Assembly (NCBI RefSeq): GCF_040958095.1
Contig: NC_091208.1
Location: 13,270,263 to 13,334,262, forward strand
Source of the DNA: Procambarus clarkii
Taxonomy: Eukaryota; Arthropoda; Malacostraca; Decapoda; Cambaridae
Direction of reading: 5' to 3'
DNA length: 64,000 nucleotides
In this document: piece by piece, positions 33,836-44,466 of the stretch
Layout of the letters: every line of letters begins with the position of its first letter
Position numbering within the stretch: position 1 is the first letter of the stretch
Made by a program: the position numbers and the translations under genes
Notes under the pieces: model-generated
Database searches by the model: none
The model's input: the letters and a program-made list of their open reading frames with translations, nothing else
Told to the model about the DNA's origin: nothing

Positions 33836-34700
33836 AAATTAAATGTTGTAAATGAATTGGAATGGTGGTATCCATCTTTTCATGCAATGTGGCTACATTC
33901 CAATATTCGGTTTCAGTATTCCCCCCAAAAGAATTTACAATTTTCCAAGTGCATTGGGCTACTAAACTACAACTTTTCCTAAACTCTGTCAATGCTTTGG
34001 AAGTTAATAAAGCATATATTGTCACAGTCTTCATCACTGTCCCTAAAAATACGAAAAGAGTAGTTTTCATATTTAAACCATATTTTACCATAATAAAGTA
34101 GTTCAGTAATAATTTCATAATATAATTTTTTCATATCTTGTTCCATATATGTTATAGTCGGACAATTTTTTGTTTCACATGAAGAAAAAGAGGATGATCA
34201 TCCCTGGTATCAATTGTTCAGTGGAATTCCAATGAATGGGTTCAAACATCAAATAACTAAAATATTTATCTCGCCCAAAATAGCTTTGTGCTTCTATTAA
34301 CAAAAGTTCTTCTTCATAATAACTTTTGTAGTATGTCGACAAAGGTGGAATCGATATTCCGTCGATTTGCACTAAAGCTTCTTTTTCCTCTTCTGAAGCT
34401 TGAACCATCTTTAGAAATAGGATAGGGTCTTTGATAAAGGATTTATATCCACTTTTATTGCTTGTTATTTCCAATTTTCCATCAAAATTATAATCACATA
34501 ATATTGTACATCTTTCATCTAAGTTTGAAATAATATTGTGATACTAGTGGTTTCCCTTCTTTGTTTGATCCCATCCATATTTTCAGAGAATAAAGAGTTT
34601 GTATGTCCGTTGTAAACCTATGTAGGTCTGTTGTAAACACAATCTCTGATGGCTTTCTTAAATCTGGTTCTAAAATAATATACAAAAGATTTGAAATGTA
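33836..34700 (-). pseudogene. family A protein, copy 2 (degenerate)
   Basis: Pieces at about 34690-34500, 34474-34175 and 34118-33836 match copy 1 closely in DNA, with a large internal deletion between residues ~180 and ~300 of the family and several frame changes. The end retains S-C-S-L-V-A-Q-C-T. It lies in tandem with copy 1 (same strand, 0.6 kb apart). Confidence 0.65.
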
Positions 34701-34740
34701 CCACCTCTTTGGTCTGCTTGAGCTGCCAACACATCTCCTA

Positions 34741-34825
34741 AAAATACATTAAAAAACACTAACCTGGTCACGTGGATAGAGAGCAACTGAGCAAGTATGA
34801 AGCTGCTCTTGTCTTATATACAGCC
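34741..34825 (-). promoter_or_regulatory. TATA/initiator module of family A copy 2
   Basis: Minus strand GTATATAAGACAAGAGCAG followed 30 nt later by TCAGTTGCTCTC, then CACGTGACCAGGTTAGTGTT. Ordered match to the module at 33640-33715; TATA spacing and initiator fit arthropod RNA polymerase II core promoters. Confidence 0.6.
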
Positions 34826-34994
34826 TGATAAAATTATCCTCTTTAAAAATAAATGTTCTATCATACCTCCCACTCATTTGACAAGGGAGAACTCTGTGGT
34901 CTCCATTTTCTCATGATCACAAGATTTTCCACGCTTTATCCAAATGGGATAAACAGGCAGGAACAACTGTGACTCTTGTACAACAATAGTATAA

Positions 34995-35549
34995 TTAACA
35001 TATATCTATATCAAATGCCTTAAATATTTGTGGTGAAAATAAATTTTGGTTCCCTTCTTTTAGTAACTGATGTGATAAAATCTTTTCATTATCCCATTCT
35101 ATTACAATATGTGGAATTTGATAGATGAGTTTGATAAAAGATGGCATCAAGAAAGGTAGTGAATGCCCAAAAACAGAAGTTAACATGGATGATATACATG
35201 TTTCTAAGGATGGGAGTTTTCCTTTTCCTTTTTCTATATTAATTCTGAATAATAAAGTAGAAGCTACACTCACTAATTGTTGAAATTTAACCTGGTCAAT
35301 AGGAACATAAGATTTGTGTAAGTACCAAATTATAATATATTGTAAATGAGGCAAAACAATTTTATACTGTTGTTGTTGTTGTTGTTGTTTGTGTTTATGG
35401 GTATTATTAAAATTTACAGTTTCATAATCAATGTTAAATGAATTTATTGGAATGACATAGGCTATAGTTTTATATTTCTTTTTATTTTGTGTTATATACA
35501 AGTTAGTAGATGAGTTTAAGAGTTTATTGGAATAAACATAAAGTGTCAT
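34995..35549 (-). CDS. unrecognised 184-residue protein of the compact cluster
   Basis: Intact. The start overlaps the stop of the upstream gene as ATGA (35546-35549). A Q7 run (CAA/CAG microsatellite at 35365-35390) lies near residue 58; several hydrophobic helices but no clear membrane span. Co-directional with the Cys-rich and kinase genes, probably one block. Leader TATTAAAAAATG. Confidence 0.5.
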   Translation of the reverse strand: MTLYVYSNKLLNSSTNLYITQNKKKYKTIAYVIPINSFNIDYETVNFNNTHKHKQQQQQQQYKIVLPHLQYIIIWYLHKSYVPIDQVKFQQLVSVASTLLFRINIEKGKGKLPSLETCISSMLTSVFGHSLPFLMPSFIKLIYQIPHIVIEWDNEKILSHQLLKEGNQNLFSPQIFKAFDIDIC

Positions 35550-35842
35550 TTTTTAATACAGTCATCACAAAAGTGATGAGATTCGATTGACTCATCTGCA
35601 AGTCTTCGTAATGTTGGTATTTGGAGGAGGTGTAGTTGTTTATTTGACTGGTGACATTTATAGCAACATGCTACATTCTTACTTTTTTCCAGTTGACGCC
35701 ATTTTTCAACTCTCTGGTATATTGACAAATTCGGATGGACTGTTTTTAAAAGGTGTTCTGGAGAAATGTACTTTAAGAGAGGTTCCATAAAAGTATCAAA
35801 ATTATCTAATTCCATATTATCGAAATCAAAATTGGTATTCAT
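35546..35842 (-). CDS. small Cys/His-rich protein
   Basis: 98 residues. An acidic N-terminus (M-N-T-N-F-D-F-D-N-M-E) precedes a C-terminal metal-binding candidate: C-C-Y-K-C-H near residue 60 and H-H-F-C-D-D-C near the end, a C-x2-C ... C-x2-C arrangement. Leader GATAAAAAATG. It lies 7 nt from the kinase gene upstream and overlaps the next gene by 4 nt. A zinc-binding regulatory protein is plausible. Confidence 0.55.
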   Translation of the reverse strand: MNTNFDFDNMELDNFDTFMEPLLKYISPEHLLKTVHPNLSIYQRVEKWRQLEKSKNVACCYKCHQSNKQLHLLQIPTLRRLADESIESHHFCDDCIKK

Positions 35843-35849
35843 TTTTTAT

Positions 35850-37046
35850 CTAAAGGGTTAGGTTTTCAACGATGTTTGAGGTTTTAAGCAATTCTATAAT
35901 ATTTTTTTGTATCTCTTGACTTTTATAGACATCATTCAAAATCAATTTTGGATTATATGAGTGAATAATTTTTCTTAAAATGTGGCGTACTTTATCTCGT
36001 CTTTCACAACCCCACATTAACATCACACACATTGTCACGGTTACAATGATACCATACATAGTAGGAATGACGCTGTATTTATCTCGTTTAGGCAAACGTG
36101 TAAAATATCGGTTAGAAAGATATTGAACATATCTTTTATAATTGAGTTTTGATTTAGATATTTGTTTAGAAAAGACATCACAGATATTTTCGGAATGAAA
36201 TACCGGCATCGGTTCTGTGATTATAGAATATATATTTAAAGAAGGAAGAAAAAGGCCTCCGTAATCAATTAATTTAATTCGATGAATGTCATCATTGGAT
36301 ACAAATACATTTTGAGGATTAATATCGTAATAAGTACCTGATATATATTTGTCAGTAGTATTATATAAGACTAATTGAACATCAATAAGCTGTCTAAGAA
36401 CTATAGTAAGCAATTGTTGACGACAATGCTGATCATTTTTCAATAAGTCGACTTTTTTCCTTAGTAGGATCCAATCGCGTGGGTTTAAGTATTCCATTTC
36501 GATAAAGTAGCCTATAGATTTAGATTTGAAAGGACATTTATACTCAATATTATTCAAAGAATGAGGAACTTTTGTAGATTGTGATGACTCTAGAAATTTA
36601 CCTTGTGGACAGTGTATTACATTATAGGCAGTTTCGACCATAAACACACGATACACTTGAACAAAGAATGCCTTTCTGATATTTTCATCAAGACGTGCAA
36701 TGTTTTCAATCTCCATTAAAAAATCCCTTTTCCGGCGAAAACTCTTTCAAGCCACAAATGTTTGTAGATACTTTTTTCCTCGTTTGTGCTTCTTCTTAGA
36801 AGATTTAAAAAGTTTGGAAGCCGTGTGTGGGTAAATATTTTGAAACACATGTATTTGATGTGGTAATCTAGGATCAAGAAGTTCAATAGTAGGTACTTGA
36901 ACAAGATCAACTTTACCATAGGAACCTTTCCCTAAATAACGTTTGTGGGTATTAAATGTAAAACGAATATGATTAGATATTCTATTATTTAGTGTTTCAC
37001 ATTCATCAGGATTAGTCAGTTTGTTTTTCCCCTTAATGACTTCCAT
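35850..37046 (-). pseudogene. protein kinase with in-frame TGA
   Basis: The first part (37046-36750) has the Gly-rich loop L-G-K-G-S-Y-G-K-V at residues 38-46. TGA at 36749-36747 interrupts, immediately after V-A and one codon before a Lys, where the V-A-x-K motif of strand beta 3 is expected. The same frame continues, and from the ATG at 36716 there is a second long part with Y-Y-D-I-N-P-Q-N-V (catalytic loop, Asp131) and L-I-D-Y-G-G (DFG equivalent, Asp151). The catalytic loop lacks the HRD Arg, so this is a divergent Ser/Thr-type kinase. Total about 398 codons. Leader ATTAAAAAATG. As it stands no single product carries both ATP-site halves. Confidence 0.7.
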
Positions 37047-37576
37047 TTTTTAATTATTTATGATATAATCCCAACTTGAAAACGGATACCAAACCCAACT
37101 CTTATAAGTCTAATGAAATTTTGATAGAAGGTATAAAAAAAGAAAAACGTATATATATTAAATATATCATAACTATATATAATACAACAGTTTTTGTTTT
37201 TCATATATTATAATACAAACACGGTCATGACAAATACAACTGAAAATATTTGAAGTAATTCACAAACTATTGGACTGAAATGGAGGAATTTATCAAGAAA
37301 GGTAATCAAACATATCCTAATCTCTTAAAAATATATTCTTTGGCAACCAAATAGTTCTACTGTGCCATGTGAAATTTCGAACATATTCTTTAAATTACTT
37401 GATAAATCATTAAAAAAAAAAAAGGAGAGCAAAAGATTGTAAAGATATTTGTTAATTAAATAAATAAAAAAAAATATGGAATACATTAATTTTTGTAGTA
37501 TGTTAATTGTCTTTTATGACTAGGACAGGACAGGACAACTAATATTTAATGCATCATTATATATTAGAAGATAATT
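37047..37576. other. AT-rich spacer
   Basis: No gene seen. It separates the compact cluster from the spliced macrodomain gene; an upstream exon of the latter could lie here but I cannot point to one. Confidence 0.3.
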
Positions 37577-37619
37577 ATGGACTGTAATGGTATAACCAAT
37601 GTTTCTTTCTTCTTTGTAG

Positions 37620-38284
37620 ATAACTTGGAGTTTATTAATGGAGACATTACTGACCCTGTATATAGAAGCCCCAATATAGCGCTTGTACAAATACTCAACT
37701 GTGTAGCTGTTAAATCTCATGGACTTTCTCAGATTCTTGCTGAGATATATCCATACTGTGGTTCTTATACACGACGCCGGGCAATAGGCACTTTAAACCG
37801 TGCTATGCTTGAAGATAGACCTCAACCAGGAAATATTGAGATTTGTCATCCTAACACTGTAACAAAGGGACCAGTAGTTATAAATGTTTTTGGGCAGTTT
37901 TATATGGGGAAGGAGAAAAATCAAAACCTTTATACTAAAAGACTCATACAGCAGTTACAGCAGTCATGTACTGTTGATGTTGGACCTAAAGGAAGAAATC
38001 CTAGACATTTAGAACCTTTCGATCATCAACTTTTATCTGGCCTTTTAAAAGATACATCCCAAAACAGGATTTATTGGTTTAATGAAGGTCTAAATAAATT
38101 AGCAGTGCAAGTCTCTAATGGAAAATACAGTTTGGTAATTTTTCCATCGTTAATTGGGTGTGGATTGGCTAGTGAAAACTGGGAAAGAGACTACTTACCA
38201 GCAATTATAAAATTTTCTAGACAGGTCTACCCCTTTGGTGTCAGAGTTAAAGTTATAAACAAAATTATGTCAAAGACATCATAA
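37620..38284 (+). CDS. macrodomain (ADP-ribose-binding) protein
   Basis: The frame is open from an ATG at 37577, but codons 9-13 lie in a pyrimidine tract ending TTCTTTGTAG (37619), so the coding exon probably starts at 37620. Macrodomain features run in order: I-N-G-D-I-T (strand with the binding Asp), V-Q-I-L-N-C-V-A-V-K-S-H-G-L-S (the N-x-x-x-G loop), V-V-I-N-V-F-G-Q-F-Y (strand and phosphate loop), and P-S-L-I-G-C-G-L-A-S-E-N-W (G-x-G-L loop). It resembles the TARG1/Poa1-like branch, which removes ADP-ribose from Glu/Asp or handles ADP-ribose-1''-phosphate. The catalytic Lys/Asp pair cannot be confirmed by eye. Confidence 0.65.
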
Positions 38285-38787
38285 CAATGAAAAGAATAGT
38301 TAAACCTCCTAATTTATATATATATATTTTTTCATAGGTTCCCCCCTTTATGACAAAAAAAAAAAAAACAGGACAGTGTCATTAACATAAATAAGACCTC
38401 CTCCACCCTCCCTGGTCAATTGTTGTTTTGTGATGATTTAATCCTGACAACAGAATGAACCAGTCAGTGGGTTTAGATATGCTCCCTAAAACTTTATGAA
38501 CTGATTGAGGTGAGAGAGACCACAGTTACTAATTGAAGAAATTTTATCTCTACCCTTCTACCACTACTACTACTACTACTTCCATCCTACTCTTATTTAC
38601 CCTATCACTTTTCAGACATCTTTCTACACACCAAACCCGAGAAAAGTGCTGTTTTTTTTTGTTTATTTTTTTTTTAGAATAGTTAACTATGGAATAAAGA
38701 GCTTTTTTCCCCTTCCTTACAACTCCATTTCTTCCCCTTTTTTTTATTAATATTAATGTTATCTTTCAAATTTCTTCTAGGTTTAAT
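38285..38787. other. intergenic, probable 5' UTR intron of the RING gene
   Basis: T-rich and TAC microsatellite (38563-38580) sequence without ORF. Confidence 0.3.
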
Positions 38788-39840
38788 ATGGAATTATCCC
38801 TGGGGAAATGTCCAAAGAGAAGACATTTAAAAAAAAATATATACAAAATATCAAATTCAAAAAACTCAAGAGGTTGCCAACTTTTTTTGACTTGCAAGAT
38901 TTCTCCTACAAGGTCAAGATTACAGCAGAATATCAAAGTGAGAAACATCATAGAAATTATGACAGAAGCAGAAAAGGCATCGTTAACTATTATATTTAAT
39001 TGTTCACCAAATATCAGATCAATTGATACAGATATAAATCTGTTTGAAAATGAACATGATTTTAGACAAGACGAGTGTTTTGAAACTAAGAATAATTCTA
39101 CAGTCCTGGTTAAAATACCATTTTTGAAAAAATATCAAACAAACCTGGTGTCCAACTGACTCTGGGGACCTGATAATAAGGACGTTGTCATTGATATATC
39201 AATTAAACACGGTTCCCTTAAAACTATCAAGAAAAATGTCATTCGTCATCAAATTGTATCTTGCCCCATTTGTTTAGATATGAATGGGTCAGGTGACATG
39301 GTTTTTATGTTTGATGATTATATGGTTGGATGTGGTCACAGTATTTGTCCTCAATGTATGTTTACATTATCCGCCAAAATTTTGTTGGGTAAAAAATCTA
39401 CAGGGAAATTTGATTATAATAATTATGGCTGCCTTAGATATATGAATAATTCTTATGGGATGTACTCTTTTTTATCAAATATTATCTACAAAGATGAAAT
39501 ATTGTGTCCACTTTGTATGCAAATAGTAAAAAGTGTGTTTGTGTGGAATATGCATCATCTAAAATGTAGCATTAGGGAATTTTCTCGTAAGTATGCCCAA
39601 ATCTTATTTTGGGGTAATCAAACTGACAGGCTGTTTTTAGAAGCCGCAACAAGTTTTATATATGGAGTGGAGCAATTGGCAGTCACTGATTTGTATAAAG
39701 AAAGATATATTATGGAAAACAGTTGGATTTTTGACGAATATGTGACACCAGTTACCCTATACCTTAACTTTAATGAAACACTTTCAGAGATGAAACTTGT
39801 TTTTAAGAGTTTACAGCCATATTTATTAAAACTAGCCTAA
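38788..39840 (+). pseudogene. RING-type zinc-finger protein with in-frame TGA
   Basis: The ATG at 38788 lies 8 nt after an acceptor TTTCTTCTAG (38780). The frame runs 123 codons to TGA (39157-39159) and continues open to 39840. After the stop: C-P-I-C-L, 20 residues on C-G-H-S-I-C-P-Q-C, then C-P-L-C after a long insertion, which together form a RING with extended loop 2. Full length about 350 codons. RING proteins typically act as E3 ubiquitin ligases. An internal ATG at 39280 lies after the first Cys pair, so it would not give a complete RING. Confidence 0.6.
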
Positions 39841-40023
39841 AAAAATTCTAATGATCCATCAAATAGAAAATACTTATTATTCTTTAACCAACTTTGTCAT
39901 AGAAAGGGGGGTGAACCAATCCTGAGACCAACATTCATTAAATAAAACAATTAAAAAAAATGTTTTTTTGTAAATAAATGTATATGTATGTGTTATTTGT
40001 ACCTCTGTTTGGGTTTCAATCAG

Positions 40024-40189
40024 AGGGCATCAATTTCTCAGGCAGCAACAGGTACCACCTAGCGTTTATATTCATATGACAACCCAAGGCCAGCCATCAC
40101 CACCTCAGTTGCAAGGTCCACCGCAGGTACAGTCACAGTTGCCACCCCAGGGCCCACCTCAGGGCCCACCTCAGGCACCAATGCTGTAA
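40024..40189 (+). CDS. possible Gln/Pro-rich terminal exon
   Basis: After a TTTCAATCAG acceptor-like site an open frame encodes a Q/P-rich tail with repeated Q-G-P-P, ending Q-A-P-M-L and TAA. It looks like the last exon of an activator-type nuclear protein. No upstream exon is found, so it may be a retained fragment. Confidence 0.3.
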
Positions 40190-40289
40190 AAACTCTAGTC
40201 CGAAAAGTTAAAATGTCATCCTTACCACATTTCCATATCATATTTTTATTCATTTTATATATTTTTTTTTTTCTTTTTTTTTTTGGATA

Positions 40290-40318
40290 ATGATGATGAT
40301 GATGATGAGGAGGAGGAG
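40290..40318. repeat. GATGAT/GAGGAG microsatellite
   Basis: Short trinucleotide run after a 20-bp T tract. Confidence 0.8.
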
Positions 40319-40609
40319 GGTGTAATTATTTATTTCTTATGTTTTCTCATTTGAAACTGTGTTTGGTTGAAGTTGTAGCTGGTTAGATACATTATCCAAA
40401 TCTGTATCTACAGTATTTTTTAGTCCATCTGTGAGCGTGTTTTGACTCAAGGTTGTGCAGTGTGCTCGCAGAGTATATCAGAATCCTAAAACAAAGAAAA
40501 AAAAGTGTCCTTTTTTTTGTAAGTAAGTATATGAAACATACAAATAAATAAATAAATAAATAGCATACACCTTAACCTTTAAAGTTAATGTGTTTTTTTT
40601 CTTCAGAAG

Positions 40610-40924
40610 ATGGGTGAGAGGGAAAAAGGTAAGAAGATCTTTATGCAGAGGTGTGCACAGTGTCACACTGTTGAATTAAACGGCAAGCACAAAACTGGAC
40701 CCAATCTCAATGGCCTCTTCGGCCGCCAAACTGGTCAGGCTTCTGGCTATATTTACACCTATGCCAACAAGGACAAGAGTATCACGTGGGACAAAGATAA
40801 TCTGGATATCTACTTGACCAACCCCAAGAAATTTATTCCAGGCACAAAGATGGTGTTCGTTGGTCTTAAGAAGAAGAATGAGCGTGCAGACTTGATTGCT
40901 TACCTGGAAACCTCCACCAAGTAG
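40610..40924 (+). CDS. cytochrome c, polyadenylated retrocopy
   Basis: 104 residues, uninterrupted. It carries the haem attachment site C-A-Q-C-H, the [14 protein letters not shown] block, the Met ligand in P-G-T-K-M-V-F, and the C-terminal [11 protein letters not shown]. Length and start (M-G-x-x-E-K-G-K-K-I-F) fit decapod cytochrome c as I recall it. Odd substitutions include Tyr for the usual Asp in Y-T-D-A-N-K. AATAAA at 40965 is followed 24 nt later by an 18-nt A tract (40994-41011), and no coding intron is present, so it arose by retroposition. A good acceptor (T8-CTTCAG, 40606) just before the ATG suggests that a 5' UTR intron was kept. Normal role: respiratory electron carrier and apoptosis signal. 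Confidence 0.85.
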   Translation: MGEREKGKKIFMQRCAQCHTVELNGKHKTGPNLNGLFGRQTGQASGYIYTYANKDKSITWDKDNLDIYLTNPKKFIPGTKMVFVGLKKKNERADLIAYLETSTK

Positions 40925-41094
40925 AGCAAGCATTAATATTTTTGTGGTCTCACCACTTTAAATCAATAAATCATCCTGCTATCAAAATTTACTAAAAAAA
41001 AAAAAAAAAAAGTAGGGCAGTAAAAATTACAAAACGGTGCTCAAAGAGTGCAGGAGACAGCTGGTTGCCCGGAGTAGATGGTAGCAGTGTCAGC

Positions 41095-41195
41095 TGAATT
41101 ATATAAATATCAAGTAGTCGCAGGCTACTCTCACATTTTACATCCACTGACGGCCAACCAACACACGCTTCGCTACTCTTCCATCCAATAGAAAT
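41095..41195 (+). promoter_or_regulatory. shared promoter/leader cassette, copy 3
   Basis: TATATAAATATC (41100-41111), GGCTACTCTCACATT, CATCCACTGACGGCC, CACACGCTTCGCTACTCTTCC: the ordered blocks of the cassettes at 13500 and 5286. Further upstream AGCTGGTTGCCCGGA matches AGCTGGTTGCCGGA at 13463. Here it precedes a family A gene rather than an MLS gene. Confidence 0.6.
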
Positions 41196-41254
41196 TTAGT
41201 AGCCACATTCTTACTAATATTTGGAATATTCAGGTGTACAAAGCTTTTAAAACC

Positions 41255-42649
41255 ATGGTATCCATATTTCCCTTTAAATCTTTTAAATCTTCGATTACAT
41301 CAAGATCACAAATAAAAAAATATGTAGACAAATATTGTTCAGTTGGCATAGATATTACTTTAGAACCATTTATAATTAAATTAAGATCATCTAAACACCA
41401 AATTGTCAATGTTTATGCTATAAAAATATGGATGGGTTCTACTCAAGAAGGATATCCTGCGGCATCCCAATTACAATTTATATTGCGAGTCACAGTTAGG
41501 GAGGATGAAAATTATTGTTCTTATATGTTTGTGGAATTCTTCTCTAACATTGACCAAAGAAGCATTATGTTCCGTGAACATAATTTCGAGTACCCCCATA
41601 ATCCGAATTACTTAATAGTGCCTATCACGGGATATAGGTCCTACGCCAAAGATCCTTTCATATTTCTGATGATGATACAAGCTTCCAAACAGGAACGAGA
41701 AGCTCTGAGAGAGATAATGATAGCAGATGGAATATCGATTCCATCGTCATGTAGCAAAGTTGATCAGGCAGCGCTGAAAAAACTTATGTCCCTCAAACAA
41801 TATTTGAATCGGTATTATTATTTCAGGTACATGATGTTTAAAAATATACGTTGGGAATTAACCCGAGATGTGAGAGCTTACGAAGCATGGTTTAAAAATA
41901 AAAAATGGCTTAACTACGTTATTAATCACAGGATGATTCGACATAAACCCTATTGTTTACATGATGGATGTTTTTATAACGAGCCTCGTCAAGATATAAT
42001 TTATAGGGACCCCAACTATGAAATTAGAACTTATTTTGGGGTACCCAAATATTGTAATGACTGGCGGGATAGAGATTCTATTTTTCGGGTTTTCAGTGAT
42101 GGTGATAAAAAGTGTGATGATATATGTTGTATTAGGCTAGGAAACCTTGACCGAATTTATCATTTAAATTCGGCAAAGAGCGAATTAATTGCTCAAATAG
42201 TGGCGAAAGAATACGGATCATTTTATGTAGAAAAGGTAAACCGCGTACTTTTCATAACCCGAAATCCCCATCTCTTTATGGACCTCATTCAAACGGGAGA
42301 AAAGGAAGAAATCTGTCATTTTATTATAGAAGACGAAGGTTTATCATCATCACCACCACCATGTAAAAGCACCTACAACCCAAATACTTTACAGGCAATG
42401 TGCGTCAATCAATTTGTGAATTCCTTTTTGGATATTACTAGAATGGGATATTGGACCATGGCCTGCTTATGTAGAGCAATCAACACCAACCGTAATATTC
42501 CTCATTTATTTAAACTCCAATTAATCAACGAAGTTCAACGGAATCTAATGATTAGATCGTGGGAAAGAGGAGTGGCAGATGAACTGAATCAGAACAATTT
42601 TTCAAAGAAAATCACCAGGCCTATCTTTGATATATTATCAATGGCATAG
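41255..42649 (+). CDS. family A protein, copy 3 (intact)
   Basis: 464 residues from the ATG at 41255 (context AAAACCATGG; the frame also extends 7 codons up to a GTG). It is the only uninterrupted member and so the reference for the family. N-terminal third: V-Y-A-I-K-I-W-M-G-S, Q-L-Q-F-I-L-R, F-F-S-N-I-D-Q-R. Middle: helical, with clustered Tyr/His/Cys. Then R-V-F-S-D-G-D-K-K-C-D-D-I-C-C, R-I-Y-H-L, F-I-T-R-N-P-H-L-F and a C-terminal helical part with W-E-R-G-V-A. No membrane segment or signal peptide. Neither family nor function recognised. It precedes a convergent family B gene. Confidence 0.65.
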   Translation: MVSIFPFKSFKSSITSRSQIKKYVDKYCSVGIDITLEPFIIKLRSSKHQIVNVYAIKIWMGSTQEGYPAASQLQFILRVTVREDENYCSYMFVEFFSNIDQRSIMFREHNFEYPHNPNYLIVPITGYRSYAKDPFIFLMMIQASKQEREALREIMIADGISIPSSCSKVDQAALKKLMSLKQYLNRYYYFRYMMFKNIRWELTRDVRAYEAWFKNKKWLNYVINHRMIRHKPYCLHDGCFYNEPRQDIIYRDPNYEIRTYFGVPKYCNDWRDRDSIFRVFSDGDKKCDDICCIRLGNLDRIYHLNSAKSELIAQIVAKEYGSFYVEKVNRVLFITRNPHLFMDLIQTGEKEEICHFIIEDEGLSSSPPPCKSTYNPNTLQAMCVNQFVNSFLDITRMGYWTMACLCRAINTNRNIPHLFKLQLINEVQRNLMIRSWERGVADELNQNNFSKKITRPIFDILSMA

Positions 42650-43296
42650 AGAGAATATCATCAGGATGTTATGATTGGAAAGTTGTAACGGAATAAAAAT
42701 TTGGAGAGGATTGAACAAACTGACAAAACCATTAACAAATATCTCTCATCATTATTTCATGATAATTAAATTTAATGTGGGAATCATTAATATTATATAT
42801 TTATTAACCTATATAACTTATAAGCTATAAATAATTATCTTATTAGATTATGTCTCAGGGGTAAATAATATAATCCAGGATTTTTTTTTTATTTTAAATT
42901 TTTCATTATTTATATGTTCGATATCTTTATTAATGAAAAGTTCCTCTTTTTTGTTCACATTTTTTTAAATCCTTTAAATATTCAATTCTAATACTTTCTC
43001 GAGATGATCTGCCCTAGCAACAAATAGGGAATTAATTATTGGCTAAGATTTATTGTCAAATGAATTTTTTATTATATATTTGTGATAGAATTTAATTAAA
43101 TAAATCCCAATAACATATGGTCTTTGTTTCAAGGTTATCTGACCATGGCATAGACAAACAAAGATACTTTTTTTTCCGTGGCATAACGTGTCGATGTTAA
43201 TGTACTATTGGATCAAAGACTCTAAATCCTACCCCCCTCCCTACACATGATGAATCTTATACTATACTATAATGTAATAATGCCCAACCAATTAAT
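42650..43296. other. AT-rich spacer between convergent genes
   Basis: No gene or repeat recognised. Confidence 0.3.
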
Positions 43297-43815
43297 TCAC
43301 ATATCATTCTTTACATTAGAAAGGGAACTTAAGTGACTGACTGGACTCTGGCCGATGGTAGATTTAACCAGTTCAGTTATCATTTTCTGCACTTCAGAGT
43401 TACGTACTTCTTCCATTAGTCGCAAGGCAACATTTTGTAAATGATCCACACTATCTTGAAGCCTCGACAATTTACTTAGCACCTCAATACCAGTTATATG
43501 GGTGGTTAATTCATATTGGGAATATTTAGCCAAATTTGTTGAAGGTTTCGGTAATCTACCTTCGGTTTCCAGGTAATCAAGGCCTTTTAAAATACAAGTA
43601 ACGTATTTGTCTTTCGTTTTGTATTGATCCTTGTAATCCATCCAAAGATCATATGGCCACCACTTACCATTATTACATGATGCCACTATTTTTTGGGTAG
43701 CAAGGAGTTCATCATTTGAATAAAAGGTTACTAAAATATGTTTAAGTTTTGTAGCATCATATTCTTTTCTAAAGAATAAAATATAGTTGATCATTTCGTT
43801 TACTGACGACGTCAT
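43297..43815 (-). CDS. family B protein, copy 1
   Basis: 172 residues, M-T-S-S-V-N-E-M-I-N-Y-I-L-F. About 85-90% identical by eye to the product of 51562-52104. The first half is globular with a W-W-P motif. The second half (residues 110-160) is a coiled coil (L-S-R-L-Q-D-S-V-D-H-L-Q-N-V-A-L-R-L). Convergent with family A copy 3, whereas copy 2 is co-directional with its family A neighbour. Confidence 0.6.
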   Translation of the reverse strand: MTSSVNEMINYILFFRKEYDATKLKHILVTFYSNDELLATQKIVASCNNGKWWPYDLWMDYKDQYKTKDKYVTCILKGLDYLETEGRLPKPSTNLAKYSQYELTTHITGIEVLSKLSRLQDSVDHLQNVALRLMEEVRNSEVQKMITELVKSTIGQSPVSHLSSLSNVKNDM

Positions 43816-44466
43816 TATGTATTCGTTTTGGGTAAATGAATGGAATAGTTAAGTGAAATTCTAAATTTTTATTACTTATATACACTTCTTGCAAAAATTT
43901 TGTTTCTAATTAGCGATTTCGAACCGATTAATAATGTATATTTCATTAACCAAAACTGTTCAATGATGATGGTGATAGTGGTGGTGGTGATATTTCCTCT
44001 AAATTAAATAATTATGGTAAAAAAAAGGAAAAAGAATGAGATACTGAATATATTTTATTATATTATTTCCACAAATCAATTTATTGTATTATCTTACCCC
44101 AACCAAAATTTAGCCCAGACTTGATTTATTAAAAAAAAAAAAAAAAAAAACTCAAATAGACAAACCGATAAAATAAAATTGACCCCTCCACCTCAATACA
44201 AAACAAAAAAGGATGGTAGATAAAGGTTTTTTTTTTTTTTTTTACAAATCTGACTAATTAATTAACAATTTTTACATAAATTGGCAGCAGCATAAAAGAA
44301 ACTGCACAAAGAGAAGTCCAGCTGACCCATCCCCCTACGTAAATTTAAGTGTTCTCGTTTTTGGTAAATGAATGGATGGATAGTTAGTGAAATTCTAAAT
44401 TTTTATTACTTTTATACTTCTTGCCAATTTGTTTTTCCTAATTTGTGATAATATTGGCTGAAAACT
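43816..44466. other. AT-rich spacer with a duplicated segment
   Basis: 43826-43900 (TCGTTTTGGGTAAATGAATGG and onward) matches 44350-44430, part of the duplication that produced the A/B gene pairs. Poly-A and poly-T tracts at 44130 and 44228. Confidence 0.45.

Noticed and set aside
36747..36749. Stop-codon readthrough or alternative genetic code explaining in-frame TGA/TAG/TAA
   Set aside because: All three stop types occur in otherwise similar genes, and other genes use normal stops; decay or error is simpler.
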